NCBI GenBank assembly: GCA_022315425.1 | Contig: JAIUPT010000021.1 | Location: 1,364,001-1,428,000, forward strand | DNA: 64,000 bases | Source: Pseudevernia furfuracea | Taxonomy: Eukaryota > Ascomycota > Lecanoromycetes > Lecanorales > Parmeliaceae | Direction: 5' to 3' | Part shown: piece after piece, positions 10,716-22,546 of the stretch | Numbering within the stretch: the stretch's first letter is position 1 | How the letters are laid out: every line of letters starts with the position of its first letter | Made by a program: the position numbers and the translations under genes | Notes under the pieces: generated by a model | The model's input: the letters and a program-made list of their open reading frames with translations, nothing else | Told to the model about the DNA's origin: nothing | The model's database searches: none

Positions 10716-11896
10716 TTATGTCATTCTTGCTCTATAAGCTTGAAAGCGAGCAGAGACATCTTCGTCATTCCAAAGGTCCTTACCATCTTCTGACGAGCTC
10801 AACGTAGGTACACCAACCTGCTCCACCACAAAGCTCGCAGCGACGTTGCCGGCACTGGCGGCAAAGATGGCATCTTCAGCAGACATCAGAAGACCAATTG
10901 TAAAAGCTCCAAGGAAGGCGTTTCCAGCTCCTGTGGTGTCAACCACTTTGGAAACGCAGGTGGTGGCTTCGACATGGCCTTGAGAAGCATAGTAAGCAGG
11001 CAACCATCTTTGCTCGGTGCGGCTTTTGACGAAGCAACCCTGGTCTCCTGCCCTTATTACGAGCACTGTTTGCAGAGTGGATCCGCTCTCCTGGGGCGTG
11101 AAGAAGGGAGCACAAAGATCCTCGAAGAACGTTTCGTTGGGTGTTGGCGGTACCATCTTCCCCATGATGTGAGCAAGCTCGATATGATTCGGTGAAAAGA
11201 CGTTTACTACTCGCATGGCTTCAATAAATGCTTGCAGGTTCTCCGGCACACATGAGTAAGCTTTTGGCTCCCAGACGATAGTTGGTCGAGTGGTAATACC
11301 AGCTGCTCTGCGTAGCTCCTGTAGCTGAGTGGTTTGCTCAATGATTTCAGTGGGGTCGACAAAGAAATGAAAGCCACGGGACGTCAATAGGCGTGTATCA
11401 CGCAAGTGCTTAGGCTGAATGGTCAAGGTTGGAGTGGTGTATTTAAAGGATTTGGCTGAATGGTAAATCTGTTGTCAGGTCCCCAACGCTGTAGCCTCGT
11501 GGATGTGGAGGCATTACTTGCGAAGGTTGGATCCAGGTACTTGAGCTGGCCTCTAGTAGATCGGCGTCCATTCTCTTGGATGACTGACAATGTCATACCC
11601 CAAGTCTCTAGCTGCCTCAGCGTTTCAGCCGGGAAGTCGTGACCCTTTCGAATGGTCCAGCCGACTTGGGTGGATTGATTCTTGGGGGAGAAGAGGCGGG
11701 CTCCGAGACTAGCTGTACTTGTTATCATTGTCGCCATATCTGTACAGGGCGGGGGTCCGCTAAGTTTGGGGCATTTACCATAAGAACCGGACCCACCAAT
11801 CACATTCTCAACTACCTTTCCGCAGGGCAAGTGGACTTCGTCCAGGATTAGCATGCCAAGAGACGTGAAACTTATGAGCTCTTCGAGGTTCCCCAT
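10716..11896 (-). CDS. MAK32: pfkB-family kinase, MAK32-like
   Basis: Three exons read leftwards: 11896-11779, 11712-11518 and 11455-10716, giving 350 aa with all phases consistent (introns of 66 and 62 nt). The N-terminal part has the substrate-side GGSGSYASLGARLFSP motif; exon 2 has GWTIRKGHDFP; the end of exon 3 has the pfkB/ribokinase signature VVDTTGAGNAFLGAF (anion hole and catalytic Asp, residue ~275). Yeast Mak32 is a ribokinase-fold protein needed for stability of L-A dsRNA virus particles; the substrate is unknown. The 3' acceptor of intron 2 (ACCATTCAG) is nearly repeated ~35 nt further into exon 3, but use of that copy would break the frame. Divergent from the PRPP synthetase gene, 497 bp apart. 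Confidence 0.8.
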
Positions 11897-12393
11897 TGCA
11901 TGGCGTTGTCAGATGTTTCGTTCAATAGTACTACTCAGTGACACCCACAACCTTGCGAAGTGTAAGTAATTGGTGGAGGAAAATAGAAATACGCGCTAAT
12001 TGCCCCGCGGCGACGGCGCGCCAAGGGCGGAACGATTCGAAACTTTTTTTATGACGAGCTTTCGACTTTTGGGGCTTGTGTGATTGAACCTACTTTACTT
12101 CTTCCACAATGAAAGCTTCTACATCTATCTCTCTGCTTCCTGCATACACTGGCAGACCATTGCCCGTGAACAGCATGCTTCCCTGACAACAAACCTCAAG
12201 CACAGCGACGTTCACTTACCGTATATTCCACACCGCACATCTTTATCTCTTAGGTTCGAGTTTCTTTAGCCCAACTCACTCTTCAATCCGTCTTCGGAAG
12301 ATTGCATTACCATAATTTATTGTCCAAAGCTATTTCTCTCATTCATTGATTCCCAAACGATTCGATACCACCTCTCAGCATAGCTGAGACAAG
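11897..12393. promoter_or_regulatory. Bidirectional intergenic region, MAK32-like / PRPP synthetase
   Basis: 497 bp between two divergent start codons. The half nearest the PRPP synthetase gene has CT-rich stretches. No specific binding site is claimed. Confidence 0.5.
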
Positions 12394-15300
12394 ATGGTCC
12401 GCAACCTCGTCGTCCTAGGAGGCAGCAGCCACCCCTCGCTCACAGAGACTATTTGTGACCAGCTCGGCCTCCCACCTGGCAACGGTAAGCTGATTGAACA
12501 TGTTCTTGCAGCTATGGGAACGTGCTAAAATAACGCTATAGTACTTCTCAGCAAATTCAGCGTCGGCGAAACCAGAGTCGAAATCAAGGAGAGTGTTAGG
12601 GTGCGTAACGCCAAAAAAAACCAGTATCCATCAACTCTGCACGCCGGCAAGAAAATGTCTCGGGACTGAAATGCCCCTTTCGCTTTTGAGACCTGACTCT
12701 GACTACGATCTTTCTTTTCAAGTAACATTGCTGACTCTCAGATAAACCTAGGGCAAAGATGTGTACATCGTATGTTCCTTACGACTCGAACCTCTCCTAT
12801 ATTGTTTCAGATTCGAGCTGCGAAACATGCTCAGGCAGCCGACACTTTTTCTTATCCCACGAAGAGCCTGTCTAATATCTTATAATCTCGCTTCAAAAAT
12901 CCAGACTGACTCCTGTGTTTAGATCCAATCAGGGTCTGGCAGTATGTACAATTTGGACCAACTCCTTCTTCCTGTTTCATACCGCACTTCGAGTTGCAAG
13001 GCAAATATCGGGAGTACAAGTCTTTAACTCCCCTAAAGCTTTCTCGCTACTCGGATATCTGCCCCGAAGAAGAGATGCTGACTCCGACCTCTCCAGAGGT
13101 GAATGATAACTTAATGGTTCGTGCTTTTGGAATCTACATATCCTCTTTGAGACCATAATTTTAGGATCCATGCCTTGAACATGCAATGCTAACCCTGAAT
13201 ACTCTTTGCAGGAGTTGCTTATAACCCTGTCGGCTTGTAAAACTGCATCTGCACGAAAGGTTACCGCGGTTCTACCGGTCAGCATTCTTTGCGAAGGTTG
13301 TAGCTAGTACAAGTGCTCACAGCTGTGCAGCTCTTTCCATACTCGAGACAAAGTGGTACTTATCTTTATCCTACCCAATATCACATTTATCTCTAAATGA
13401 CCGGCAGACATCCCGTACTCAAAGAGCGGTGCGCCATTATCGAAAGCGTCGAATTGTTTCAACAAGCCAAACTTTGCCTACTCGTAAGTGTGAATTTCGT
13501 TAACCTAATTGAAGAGACCCTCAAGTCATTAGACTCCCTTTCGCGTATTATAACCTTAGACTTGACTCCTGGTCTAGCACTTACTTTCGAAGATAATGCT
13601 AATCGATTAAGGTTTGAAAGCACACCGACAACGCCACACCCAGGTAATGTATTCGGAGTCCTTACTGCCTCTTTTGACCCAACCTTTGGCCTTGAGCCAC
13701 GTCTTGGGAACTCATACCCTAAAGACGTGACCCAAGACTCGGGACTGCTTCCTGAATAGCAAATGCTGACTCTGAATTCATTAAGACCTCCTTCCGACAG
13801 CCGGATTGGTTAACGGTGTCGAAGGGTTGAACAAGGATCTGAACAAACTTCAGCTTGACGAGTCGGGTGGAAGCTCGCAAACCGCTCGTTTCGCCAACTA
13901 CACCCCAAAGCGCAGCAACACCTTAGACTCCACAAAATCAGATATCTCTACCCGTCTCACCGTATCATCTGTTGATGCAAGCCAACCTTCAGATTCTTCC
14001 AAATTTCAGCCTCGGCCAGGCTACACGGCGTGGTACGTTTTTCACGGAGCGGTTACTTTCTAGTCTGGTGCCAATGGATAAGTCGCAAGACGCGTTTCGA
14101 GGGCCAAAGGCTCTTTTTGGTCCTTGAAGTTTCTCGTCACTCTGGTTCTTGCCTTGAAATAGCAATGCTGACTTCGAAACTTGCTCAGGGTTTCGCAAGC
14201 TGGGTGAGAATGAGAACTGGGATCATTGTGGTGCCCTCACTAAACGATCACAAGGACGTTGGTTGCGGATTTGCTTACGTCTGCCGGCGCCGACCATGTT
14301 ATTGTAAGTCTATTTTGCGGACTGTTTCATCCCAAGTGCGTACCGTATTTTGAGTCCAAAAAAAGGGTTGGAGAGCATTGGTACCCCTCGGGCCTTTTTC
14401 ATACTTCAAATCTCAACGTCGGAAAGACTTGCTGACTCCGAAATCTTGAAGACCATGGATCTCCACGACCCTCAGTATCAAGGCTTTTTTGTGAGTTACA
14501 AAAGGAAGTTTTAGATTCATTAGCTGACTACCGCCATCAGGACATACCAGTAGATAATTTGTGCGACTCGGCTAAAAAGTTCTCCGGGTAGACACTGACA
14601 GTTTGGCAGGTATGGACGGCCAATCTTGAAACGTTATATCCAGACAAGCATACCAAATTGTAAGTATATAGACAAAAATCCTTACACGAACTCGGATACA
14701 GTTCGGTCAGCAAATGAGCTCGACATTTTCTGTCTCTGCGAGTGCTCTGCATTCGACTTGCCCTTTGCCAAGGCATATGCTGATTCCAGCCCTTGATTAG
14801 ACCAAGAAGCCGTTGTGGTCAGCCCTGATGCTGGAGGAGCCAAGAGAGCCACTGCCATTGCCGATAGTTTGGGAATGCCTTTCGCTTTGATTCACAAGGT
14901 ATCGATACTTAAATTATAGCGAAGCTAGAGCTGACCCAAAGTTATAGGAACGACGACCCACCAAAATCACGTAAGTGTCTTTCGTGTTTCGCAGAAGGGT
15001 TGCTTATATCCTCTACATTGTCCGAGCTTGTCTTCCCAATCGCGGTTAGATGCTACGATTGGAATGCTGATTTTGAACAATTCAGGGACCGCCAGAACGC
15101 GACGATGATGCTCGTTGGAGACGTCGTGAACCGTACAGCGATCCTCATCGACGACCTAGCGGACACATCAAACACCATTACGAGGGCTGCCAAGCTTTTG
15201 AAGAAGGAAGGCGCCAAAAAGGTTTATGCCTTGATCACACATGGAGTGTATGCGTAATATTCGCCATTACTCCACACGATCGAACTGACACACGACACAG

Positions 15301-15544
15301 GCTGAGTGGAGACGCCATTGAGAGAATCAACGCCTCTGCTTTGGATAAAGTCATCGTGACCAACAGCGTCCCTCAAGAGGAGCATGAGAAGCTATGCCCA
15401 AAGCTCGAGGTGCTCGATGTGGGTCATGTCTTTGCAGAGGTACCATATTCAGTCGTAGTATCATGGCTGGAGCTAATGAACGTACAGGCGATTCGGAGAG
15501 TTCACCATGGGGAGAGCATCAGCGTGCTCTTCCAATATGATTGA
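12394..15544 (+). CDS. Ribose-phosphate pyrophosphokinase, 20 exons
   Basis: Makes PRPP from ribose 5-phosphate and ATP for nucleotide, His and Trp synthesis. Exons: 12394-12484, 12542-12600, 12752-12769, 12923-12941, 13097-13116, 13212-13277, 13331-13355, 13408-13483, 13612-13643, 13786-14032, 14189-14203, 14255-14303, 14452-14490, 14541-14560, 14610-14659, 14801-14898, 14948-14970, 15086-15247, 15301-15439, 15488-15544. Joined they give 434 aa with no frame conflict. Family motifs appear in order across exons: NLVVLGGSSHPSL, FSVGETRVEI, QSGSG, VNDNLMELL, SACKTASARKVTAVLP, LFPYSRQ, ADHVITMDLHDPQYQGFF, VVVSPDAGGAKRATAIAD, LIDDLADTSNTI, ITHGVLSGDAI. The Ser-rich insert in exon 10 is typical of the fungal form. 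Seven exons are 25 nt or shorter. Exon 5 starts at 13097, giving GKVND. The catalytic region is intact, so it is likely functional if all 19 introns are removed. Confidence 0.9.
12601..15085 (+). repeat. Family of long, related introns (introner-like candidates)
   Basis: Ten of the 19 PRPP synthetase introns are 95-156 nt (12601-12751, 12770-12922, 12942-13096, 13117-13211, 13484-13611, 13644-13785, 14033-14188, 14304-14451, 14660-14800, 14971-15085). The other nine are 48-57 nt. Most of the long ones end in a common module: branch point GCTGACTCYGA or a variant, 15-22 nt before AG. Three share longer sequence before it, for example CCTTGAAATAGCAATGCTGA in 14033-14188, CCTGAATAGCAAATGCTGAC in 13644-13785 and CCTTGAACATGCAATGCTAA in 13117-13211. 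Several can fold back: CACGTCTT/AAGACGTG in 13644-13785, GGGCCAAA/TTTGGTCC in 14033-14188, GGGAGT/ACTCCC in 12942-13096. Related, foldback-prone introns of this size are the hallmark of introner-like elements; the assignment is inference. Confidence 0.5.
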
Positions 15545-16304
15545 GAACTATGCCTCTCAATCTTGAATCTGCATTAGGCTATTATAAATCGGAACTTTTT
15601 GTATTAACCAGAACGTTGGAAACCTGTCTGTCTGTGCACTCACAAGTCATGCTTGACCAAGTGCTGGACAGAGCACATTTGACTAGATAGGTTCAAGGGT
15701 GGTCTTCTCTCAGTACTACGTGTCACCTATTTTGTCTACCAGCTACCTTTGTCCTAGTGACCTTCCGCAGCGTTACTGCCTGGCGATGCTGCAGAGCCAA
15801 GCTATAACGCAGTGGGCATGCATGCTAAGCTTAGAGGAGTCGAACCTTATCTTCTATGCCGCATTGTATACCTATCCTTGTCTACCATGATTGCTGAAAT
15901 TCTGCTTTGGAGTATTCCTTACTCTACTGTAAGCCAAATGCGCATTTGTCGGATCGGGTAAGGGAAGGATCGGGAGATGGCCTTGTCTCCCAGTGATCTG
16001 CCGGCAAAATCCTCGGCTAAAACGCGAGCCCTGAATCTGATGACGTGCTGAGGGGATGACAAAAGCAGAATTGGATGATCAATCGAATGATGATAAATCC
16101 TCATTGAACAGGTTTTCGGATGGGGACTATATAACTCTGCTCGCCATTCACTTTCAATCTGCCATTCTTTACCCTGAACCACACAGACACACAACCAACT
16201 AGCACAAAGCAACACCGAAAACCTTGACACCAAAGACAATCGCAAAACTTCCAATCATCATTCCATCAGTCCTCCCCAAACTTGATCAGAATTATAAAGC
16301 CACA
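15545..16304. other. Intergenic region with TATA box
   Basis: No supported gene. A TATATAA element at 16128-16134 lies ~170 bp before the ATG of the next gene, followed by an AC-rich, probable 5' UTR. Confidence 0.5.
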
Positions 16305-17159
16305 ATGGCAACTATCACTCAAACTAGAGCTGCGCCCTCACAAATGCAAGTCTCCCACGACTCCGCTTACATCCCTCGAGGATCCGTCACCACCAAGCTC
16401 CAATTCTACAAAGCCCCAGCCGACGGCTCAAAACCTTTCAACTACGTCGAATCCCCCCCAGAAGGCCAGCCACAGCGTAACTTCGGGGACATTGATATTC
16501 CAGTCACCATCCACGATATCCGCGGTCAAGAATCTAGTTTCAGCCTTGACAACAATGCGTTTGGCACCCTAACCACATCTCCCTCAGCCGAGAAATCGTT
16601 CACCGACGACGCCTCCATCAAAAAGAATTACTACCCCGAAGTGGAGTCTCTGCTCCTCGAGCACGTTCCTAGCGCCAAGCGCATTCTCCTTTTCGACCAT
16701 ACCATCCGCCGCGCCACAGGCAACAGAAACCCGGTGACCCGCGTACACATCGACCAGACCCAGAAGTCCGCCACTGCGCGGGTGCACTATCATTTGCCCA
16801 ATGAAGCCGCAGAGCTGCTCAAAGGCCGCGTGAGGATCGTCAATGTATGGCGCCCTCTCAATGGCCCTGTGCAAGCCACCCCACTTGCTTTTGCGGACTC
16901 GACGACTGTAAAGGACGAGGATCTGATCGGCATCGAGCACCGGTACCCAGACCGCACTGGGGAGACGGCGGCCGTACAGCATAAGGGCGAGAAGTGGCAC
17001 TATTGGTCTGGGATGGAGAACAATGAGAGGCTATTGTTGGAGTGCTATGACAGTGAGAAGGGCGGACGAGTGCCCCATACCGCGTTTGTGGACCCAAGGA
17101 GTCCCGAGGGTGGACAGGAGAGGGAGAGCATTGAAGTTAGGGCATTGATTTTCGGATGA
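16305..17159 (+). CDS. CmcJ/GA4-desaturase-like oxidoreductase
   Basis: Single-exon 284-aa protein. The pattern ...TTKLQFYKAP...YVESPPEG near the N terminus, LLFDHTIRR (~135), RVHYHLPNEA (~170), VNVWRPLNGPVQATPLAFAD (~195), HKGEKWHYWSGMENNERLLL (~240) and PHTAFVDP near the C terminus is that of the fungal hydroxylase/desaturase family related to CmcJ, AsaB and GA4 desaturase. These are iron/2-oxoglutarate-type enzymes often found in secondary-metabolite clusters, but no cluster partners flank this gene. Substrate unknown. The ATG at 16305 was preferred to upstream in-frame codons because it follows the TATA box by a normal distance and starts the conserved region. Confidence 0.75.
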   Translation: MATITQTRAAPSQMQVSHDSAYIPRGSVTTKLQFYKAPADGSKPFNYVESPPEGQPQRNFGDIDIPVTIHDIRGQESSFSLDNNAFGTLTTSPSAEKSFTDDASIKKNYYPEVESLLLEHVPSAKRILLFDHTIRRATGNRNPVTRVHIDQTQKSATARVHYHLPNEAAELLKGRVRIVNVWRPLNGPVQATPLAFADSTTVKDEDLIGIEHRYPDRTGETAAVQHKGEKWHYWSGMENNERLLLECYDSEKGGRVPHTAFVDPRSPEGGQERESIEVRALIFG

Positions 17160-17894
17160 AGCATCAAGACTACCTGCGACTTTATATCAATGCATCAGGA
17201 GATTTGTAGTGGATAACGCGAAAACGAATGCATTGGCGGGACGGGTGGAAGTTGCTGCAGTTAGGGCATTGGTTATCTTACCTAGGCATACTCGTATTAG
17301 CGCTGCTTTCTGCTTATAAATTGTATGGATTAGTTATCAAAGTTGATGATGATTGATGAGTGAACAAGGGCTCTCCGGATAAGATGATGAATGCTCGAAG
17401 GAGTGTGTGATTTTTTGTCCCTGATGCCTGATGCTATGCAATTGAATTGTGCGATAAGACAAGTGTATGCTGGATGATGGCATTCATGATGCAAGTGATA
17501 CAATAGACCCTCAGGAACCGAACCGAACCCCTGAGCCGATCTCCCGTACAGCTTTTAGAGCTTTTCAGCTTAAGTACTCTAGGTTAGTGGATTCCGCCAG
17601 CATCCGATTCCCAAATTTCCGATGCTGCATTTGTCAGACTCAGATGCCATGATCTCATCTTTCAAAGCAAGGGCAACGGCACCAACGGTGTGCTTCGGCA
17701 TTAAGGTAATTGAGTCATTCATGTTACATTGACATTGACATTGACATCGACATTTGACACAAACACTGTCCTTATCCTTTTCTCCTCCCTCTTCTCTTTT
17801 GCCTCCTCTTGTCCTCCACCACTCTTCCTGTGTCGATACCGGTGGCATCTCCGCCCATTAAAGTCACGTTTTTCTTCACTCCGGAAATTCGCTA
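17160..17894. other. Intergenic region with hexanucleotide repeat
   Basis: No supported gene. A short (ACATTG)n-type array lies at about 17724-17755, followed by CT-rich promoter-like sequence before the next ATG. Confidence 0.5.
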
Positions 17895-19823
17895 ATGCAC
17901 CAAACACCTCGTCCGATGCCTCTCTACAATGAGTTCGATACCATTGCTGAACCTGGCCGGAGACCTCAGCCTATGTTCATGCGGCGGGCAAAGACGCGTC
18001 GAAGCAAGACAGCAGTCACTTTGTCAGTCATTTGCCTTTCGCTCATGCTCTGGGGGTGGAAGAGCTCTGGCATAAGCATAGTGAGCGTCTCTATTCCCAA
18101 GTCCTCAAGCTTTTACTTACTGTCATAGATACCTACGACATCCAGATTCACTAGTACAAGCCTGGTTCACGAACCAGAAGCCGTATTCTCGCCTGAGCTA
18201 GCAGGTCATACCGAGGCACCTTTGCTGGCGCCACCAGTCAACAAAACAGCCGTCGGCCTTCAGAAGACCAATCCCGCCTTCCACCTCATAATACCCGCAT
18301 CCGAATCTAATCCAAACCTCTGCAAGACGCTGCTCTCCTCTTTCATCCTCAGCTACCCATCTCCTACACTGGTCAACTACGGCAAGGTCTTCGATGGAGC
18401 GAGATGGGATAAGGGAAGCCATGCGGGCAAGATTCGCGGGGTGTACGATTTTCTCAACAACAAGAAGGAGGTCAAGGATGATGATTTGGTCTTGATCATC
18501 GATGGCTATGACGTCTGGTTTCAGCTGCCGCCCGAAATAATGATTAGGAGATACCATGCAATGGTGCTGGAGGCTAACGAGCGTCTACGAAGGCGATATG
18601 GCATGGTGACGGACGGGAAGCCGGGAGTTGGGACAGCAAACATGGTGCAAAAGTACACACAATCGATCATCTTCGGCGCCGACAAGATCTGCTGGCCGAA
18701 CCCAGTCGAAGATCCGGCCTGTGCTGCAGTACCATACTCAATCTTGCCTAAAGACGTGTACGGCCCACTAACAGACAGAGACCCTAACGCCTTCCACAAC
18801 CGCCCCCGTTACCTCAACTCCGGCTCGGTAATCGGTCCCGTTGCAGACGTCCGCGCGATTTACAAATACGCCGTTCACAAAGTGGAGCAAAAAGGCCGGG
18901 GTGAGATAGGCGACCAGTTCGTCTTCGCTGAAATCTTCGGCGAGCAGGAATTCCAGCGGGAGACCATCCGTCGTTCTTCCCAGAGTACCGGTGGCCGCTT
19001 CTATGATTGGCTCTCAAACACTCTGGGTACCTCAGAGTCACCTTTGTCCGCCAACATCACCATACACAATATGACAACGGTAGCAGGCCAGCGCTATGAG
19101 TACAGCATCGGACTGGACTATGAATCCCGCCTCTTCCAAACCATGACACATGCTGCAGACGACCTCGAGTTCATAGTCTACAACTCTTCAGCTTTCCTCT
19201 CCTCCATCCAGGCCGCCCACCCTTCCCTCCACGGCCTCCCTTTCTTCCTTCCAACGGACATCCAGAAATTAAACCCACCCTTCTCATTCGCCAGTCCAGG
19301 CGATCGAACAACCAACCTCGAAGAGTCCAAAAACTCCCTCCTCCTCCCTTACTCTCCAAACCTCGACTACCTACCCGGCCAACCCGGAGGCGCAGACGAC
19401 CTGGACAGTATCGAAGACCACGCACCAACCTGGCGCACCACCCCCCTCGCCACGAATATCTACGCCGCCTCCATCCCACCCCTCCTCCACATCAACGGCG
19501 ATAAATCCCTGCTCGAAACCTGGTGGCCTAAACTCTGGCACCACCCTTATTCCCGCGCCTTGCTCCGAGCATTCATCCGCAGCACGCAGGGGAAGACGGC
19601 CGCGGAGGCGGCGGCGAGAGGAGGACAGACCTGGTGGGACAGCAGAGGCGGGAGAGGCGGCGTGTGGACTGATGGCGGGGAGTGGCTGGCTTGGGGCGAA
19701 GTGTGCAAAGGGTGCGAGGAGGATGTCTTCCATGACGGCAAGGGGGTCTGGGGGAAGGAGGAGGGGGACACCAAGGTGGTGAATTCGTTCGGCAAGGTGG
19801 TCATCGGGGAGGATGAGGAGTAG
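17895..19823 (+). CDS. Type II membrane glycosyltransferase-like protein
   Basis: Two exons (17895-18080, 18129-19823; 48-nt intron GTGAGC...ATAG), 626 aa. A single N-terminal membrane anchor (TAVTLSVICLSLMLWGW, residues ~36-52) follows a short basic tail, so the rest should face the secretory lumen. The lumenal part has an FHLIIPASESN start, a VLIIDGYDVWFQLP motif (candidate metal-binding DxD-like acidic site) and RYLNSGSVIGPVADV, a layout resembling the glycosyltransferase domain of PLOD/procollagen galactosyltransferase proteins. The C terminus has HINGDK and Trp-rich segments. Donor and acceptor sugars cannot be read from the sequence. Likely Golgi; function inferred. Confidence 0.65.
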
Positions 19824-20363
19824 GGAGTCGCTACGGGTGGGCTGGCCAGGCAAGGGAACGATTACGGCGTCGATGAAGGGAGAAATGGTGTTTGGCGACA
19901 CAGGGGACATGTTGCTTCTTTAGCGGGATATACCCATGGAGCTTGCCGGTACGGCTGGCGTTTGATGAATGTGCAAGGAAGGAATCATGAATTAAAATAA
20001 AGAAAGCTTTTGCTATCCAGTCAAGTTCCACTCTTCACAAGTTCGGCGAATGAGGACAATGCATTGCAGTCTGCTTGCTAGCTTGGAGGATACCTATTAT
20101 GCCATGTCTAGGTCTCTTACCTTCTACACTATCTCTATACCATAGAACACAAGTTACAGTAGCAGTACATAAAATGTAGTGTCACTTTTGTTGCCAACTC
20201 CATCGGCCCAACGCCGACGCTCTTCATGCCATTGTCCCGCCAATGCTAGCGCTCATGATGCAAGAAAATACGTGGAAACATGCCTTTGGATCATAGAGAC
20301 ATGCTTGGACAATGTGGACACAAAGAACCGAATATTGACGACTGTTAAAACAGCTCACAGCTC
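19824..20363. other. Convergent intergenic region
   Basis: 540 bp between two convergent genes. AT-richer than the flanking genes; no supported ORF. Confidence 0.5.
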
Positions 20364-21950
20364 TCACAGCCAGAAGAGGAACCCCAACATTACACCCATC
20401 AATCCCACACCCATGCCCGCAACCTCGTTACCAGTATGCATGGCGGCTGCATCACCCTTCTTCGCAGTTGAGGAGGGTTTGGCACTGCCCGTAGCTGATC
20501 CACCAAGGCCGCCAGTTGATGTAGCTGCCAGATCGATAGTTTGGCCGACGCTGGGAAGGGATTGGGTGGGGTCGACAATCCATCCATTAACAGTAGATGA
20601 TGGGCAAGCTATGGGCGTAAGGCTGGATGCCGAGGCTGAGTAGGCTGAAAGGGCCACACCGGTAGGATGTAGGGTAGCCCAATGGCTCTTCAAGTTACTA
20701 TAGTCAGGGCTCACAGGCATCGGCGTACCGGTACGAATGTAACCATCCAATGCGGCCGTGTCAGTCATGTCATTGACCTTGGGCCCGTACGAAATCAGAC
20801 CGTAGTCGTTTGTTTCCTCGATCCATTCGTAGACAATCGCTCCCGAGAAAACGTCCTCCATGTCTTTGCCGAGAATCGAGTCCATATCGTCGAATGTTCG
20901 GGGTTTGGGAATCCGACATCCTGTCTCTGAGATGAAGATGGGGATCTGAAGGCCGGTTGCGTTTTGGACGAGCTCGTTGTAGCCACTGCCATCAAAGGAG
21001 GATTGGCCACACCATTCGTAGACGTTTAGAGAAAAGAAATCGGCCGCGTCTGCTGGGTCGGAACCGCATGCAAGGTAGTTCTGAAGCATGGGGCGGAGGC
21101 TTGGGATATCAGCTGCAAGGTCCGCAGTCAGTCTGAGTGATATGTGATTGCAAGGGCTCTTGAATGTATTTCGTGCTCTGGAAATACGACAGCCACCGTT
21201 GTGTGCTATGAAAGAGGTCCAAGTACATACCTCCAGAGTAGCCAACGGGGATATCACGGTAATTCTTTGACTGTCGATAGGCCTTGACATCTCGGATGGC
21301 AGATTTGACAAAAGGAGCGGTATCGGAGCCATTGACTAACAGCTAGGTCAGCGCTATCAATGCTGAAGGTCGAAGGTTACTGACGGAATGTCAAAGCCTC
21401 GTTAGCGACAAAGACCCCGGCTAAATTGTCATACTGCTCGAAAGCGTCTAGGACTTCTTCAAATGCAGAGAGTTGAGTTTGGTTCCAGGCTGGTAATGCC
21501 TGTATAGATAACATCGTCAGCAGCATCCCGAAGTCTACGATAGCATTCCTGACTTGCCTGGTCGAACTGGGTGTCGAAGGTGTCCAAGTCTAAAAACAGG
21601 TATATTCCATAGGAGGCAAAGGCACTCATGCATGCATCGTGATCGGCAGTCGAGTCTACATGATAAACTCGTATAGTATTGGCCCCCAGGTCTGCCATCG
21701 ACGCAGCGTCGAGCATGCACTGAGTTGCGTTGGTGAGAGGGTCGAGAGAGGTAAGCTGGTACGCAACGCCTGCTCACGTTGTTAGGGACATAAGACATAA
21801 TTGGTTGGTCATACGCTTGCCTTTGATGTAGTATTGTGTTCCATTGGAGAAGAAGAATTTGGCACCAACGGCAGAGATGGTGGGCATATCTACAGCCGAG
21901 ACCATGTTGACCGCTGCTAACAAAGCGATTGGGAGAGCTTTGGTGAACAT
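20364..21950 (-). CDS. GH72 beta-1,3-glucanosyltransferase (Gel/Gas type), GPI-anchored
   Basis: Five exons read leftwards: 21950-21821, 21769-21558, 21499-21385, 21335-21231, 21112-20364, giving 436 aa. It elongates and remodels cell-wall beta-1,3-glucan. A signal peptide (MFTKALPIALLAAVNMVSA) leads into FFFSNGTQYYIKGVAYQ and LGANTIRVYHVD. The two catalytic Glu fit VFVANEALTF (E148) and IFISETGCR (E250). The C-terminal Ser/Gly/Thr-rich stretch and hydrophobic tail (GVGLMGVMLGFLFWL) indicate a GPI anchor. There is no Cys-rich CBM43 module. Introns 1 and 2 appear to use GC donors (AAAG/GCAAGC and CAG/GCAAGT): GT alternatives either insert residues into YIKGVAYQ or break the frame before PAWNQTQL. 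Confidence 0.9.
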
Positions 21951-22546
21951 GATGACGGTGAAGATCTCAGGCAGGGAGAGATATTAAATTTCGAGTAGGC
22001 AGGCTGAAGGTATGAAGGAAAGACAATGTCTTGATTGTTGATTGCGGATGAAAGATCAACAGCCGCTGGCAAGTAAACACAGAGCAATTGGGGACGGTAG
22101 AACGAGCGAAATGTCAGCAGACAATCCAATTAGAACGAATGTACTTTGCACAAAGGCAAACCGTGTACAATGAAGAGAAGATGGGAGGAGAAGGTGAGAG
22201 ATGAGAGATGAAAGATGAAAGATGGGAGATGGGAGATGGTATCGAGATATGATCTGGAGAAACACAATTCTGGGGAAGGTGCAGCCGGGGAGCCCCAGGC
22301 TTTGACAGCCGAGACAGCTATCTCCAACGCGCTTTCCCCTTGCAAGTTAGCTCCCGTTGATAACGATTGATTGCGCGGCCCCATCACCGCCATTCAGCGG
22401 CCATCATTACGAGTACTCGTACATGGTTGACATGATCTTTCTTGCCCCACTATCACTGACGATGACCTTCTTTCCACAAATAGGTACACAATTACACATT
22501 AAAGATTAACTATTTACGAAATTCGAAGCTGCCCTCCCAGTCATCG
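21951..22546. other. Intergenic region with 7-bp tandem repeat
   Basis: Between the GH72 start and the GH5 stop (both on the minus strand). A degenerate 7-bp microsatellite (GAGATGA/AAGATGG type, about six copies) lies at roughly 22195-22240. No supported gene. Confidence 0.55.
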
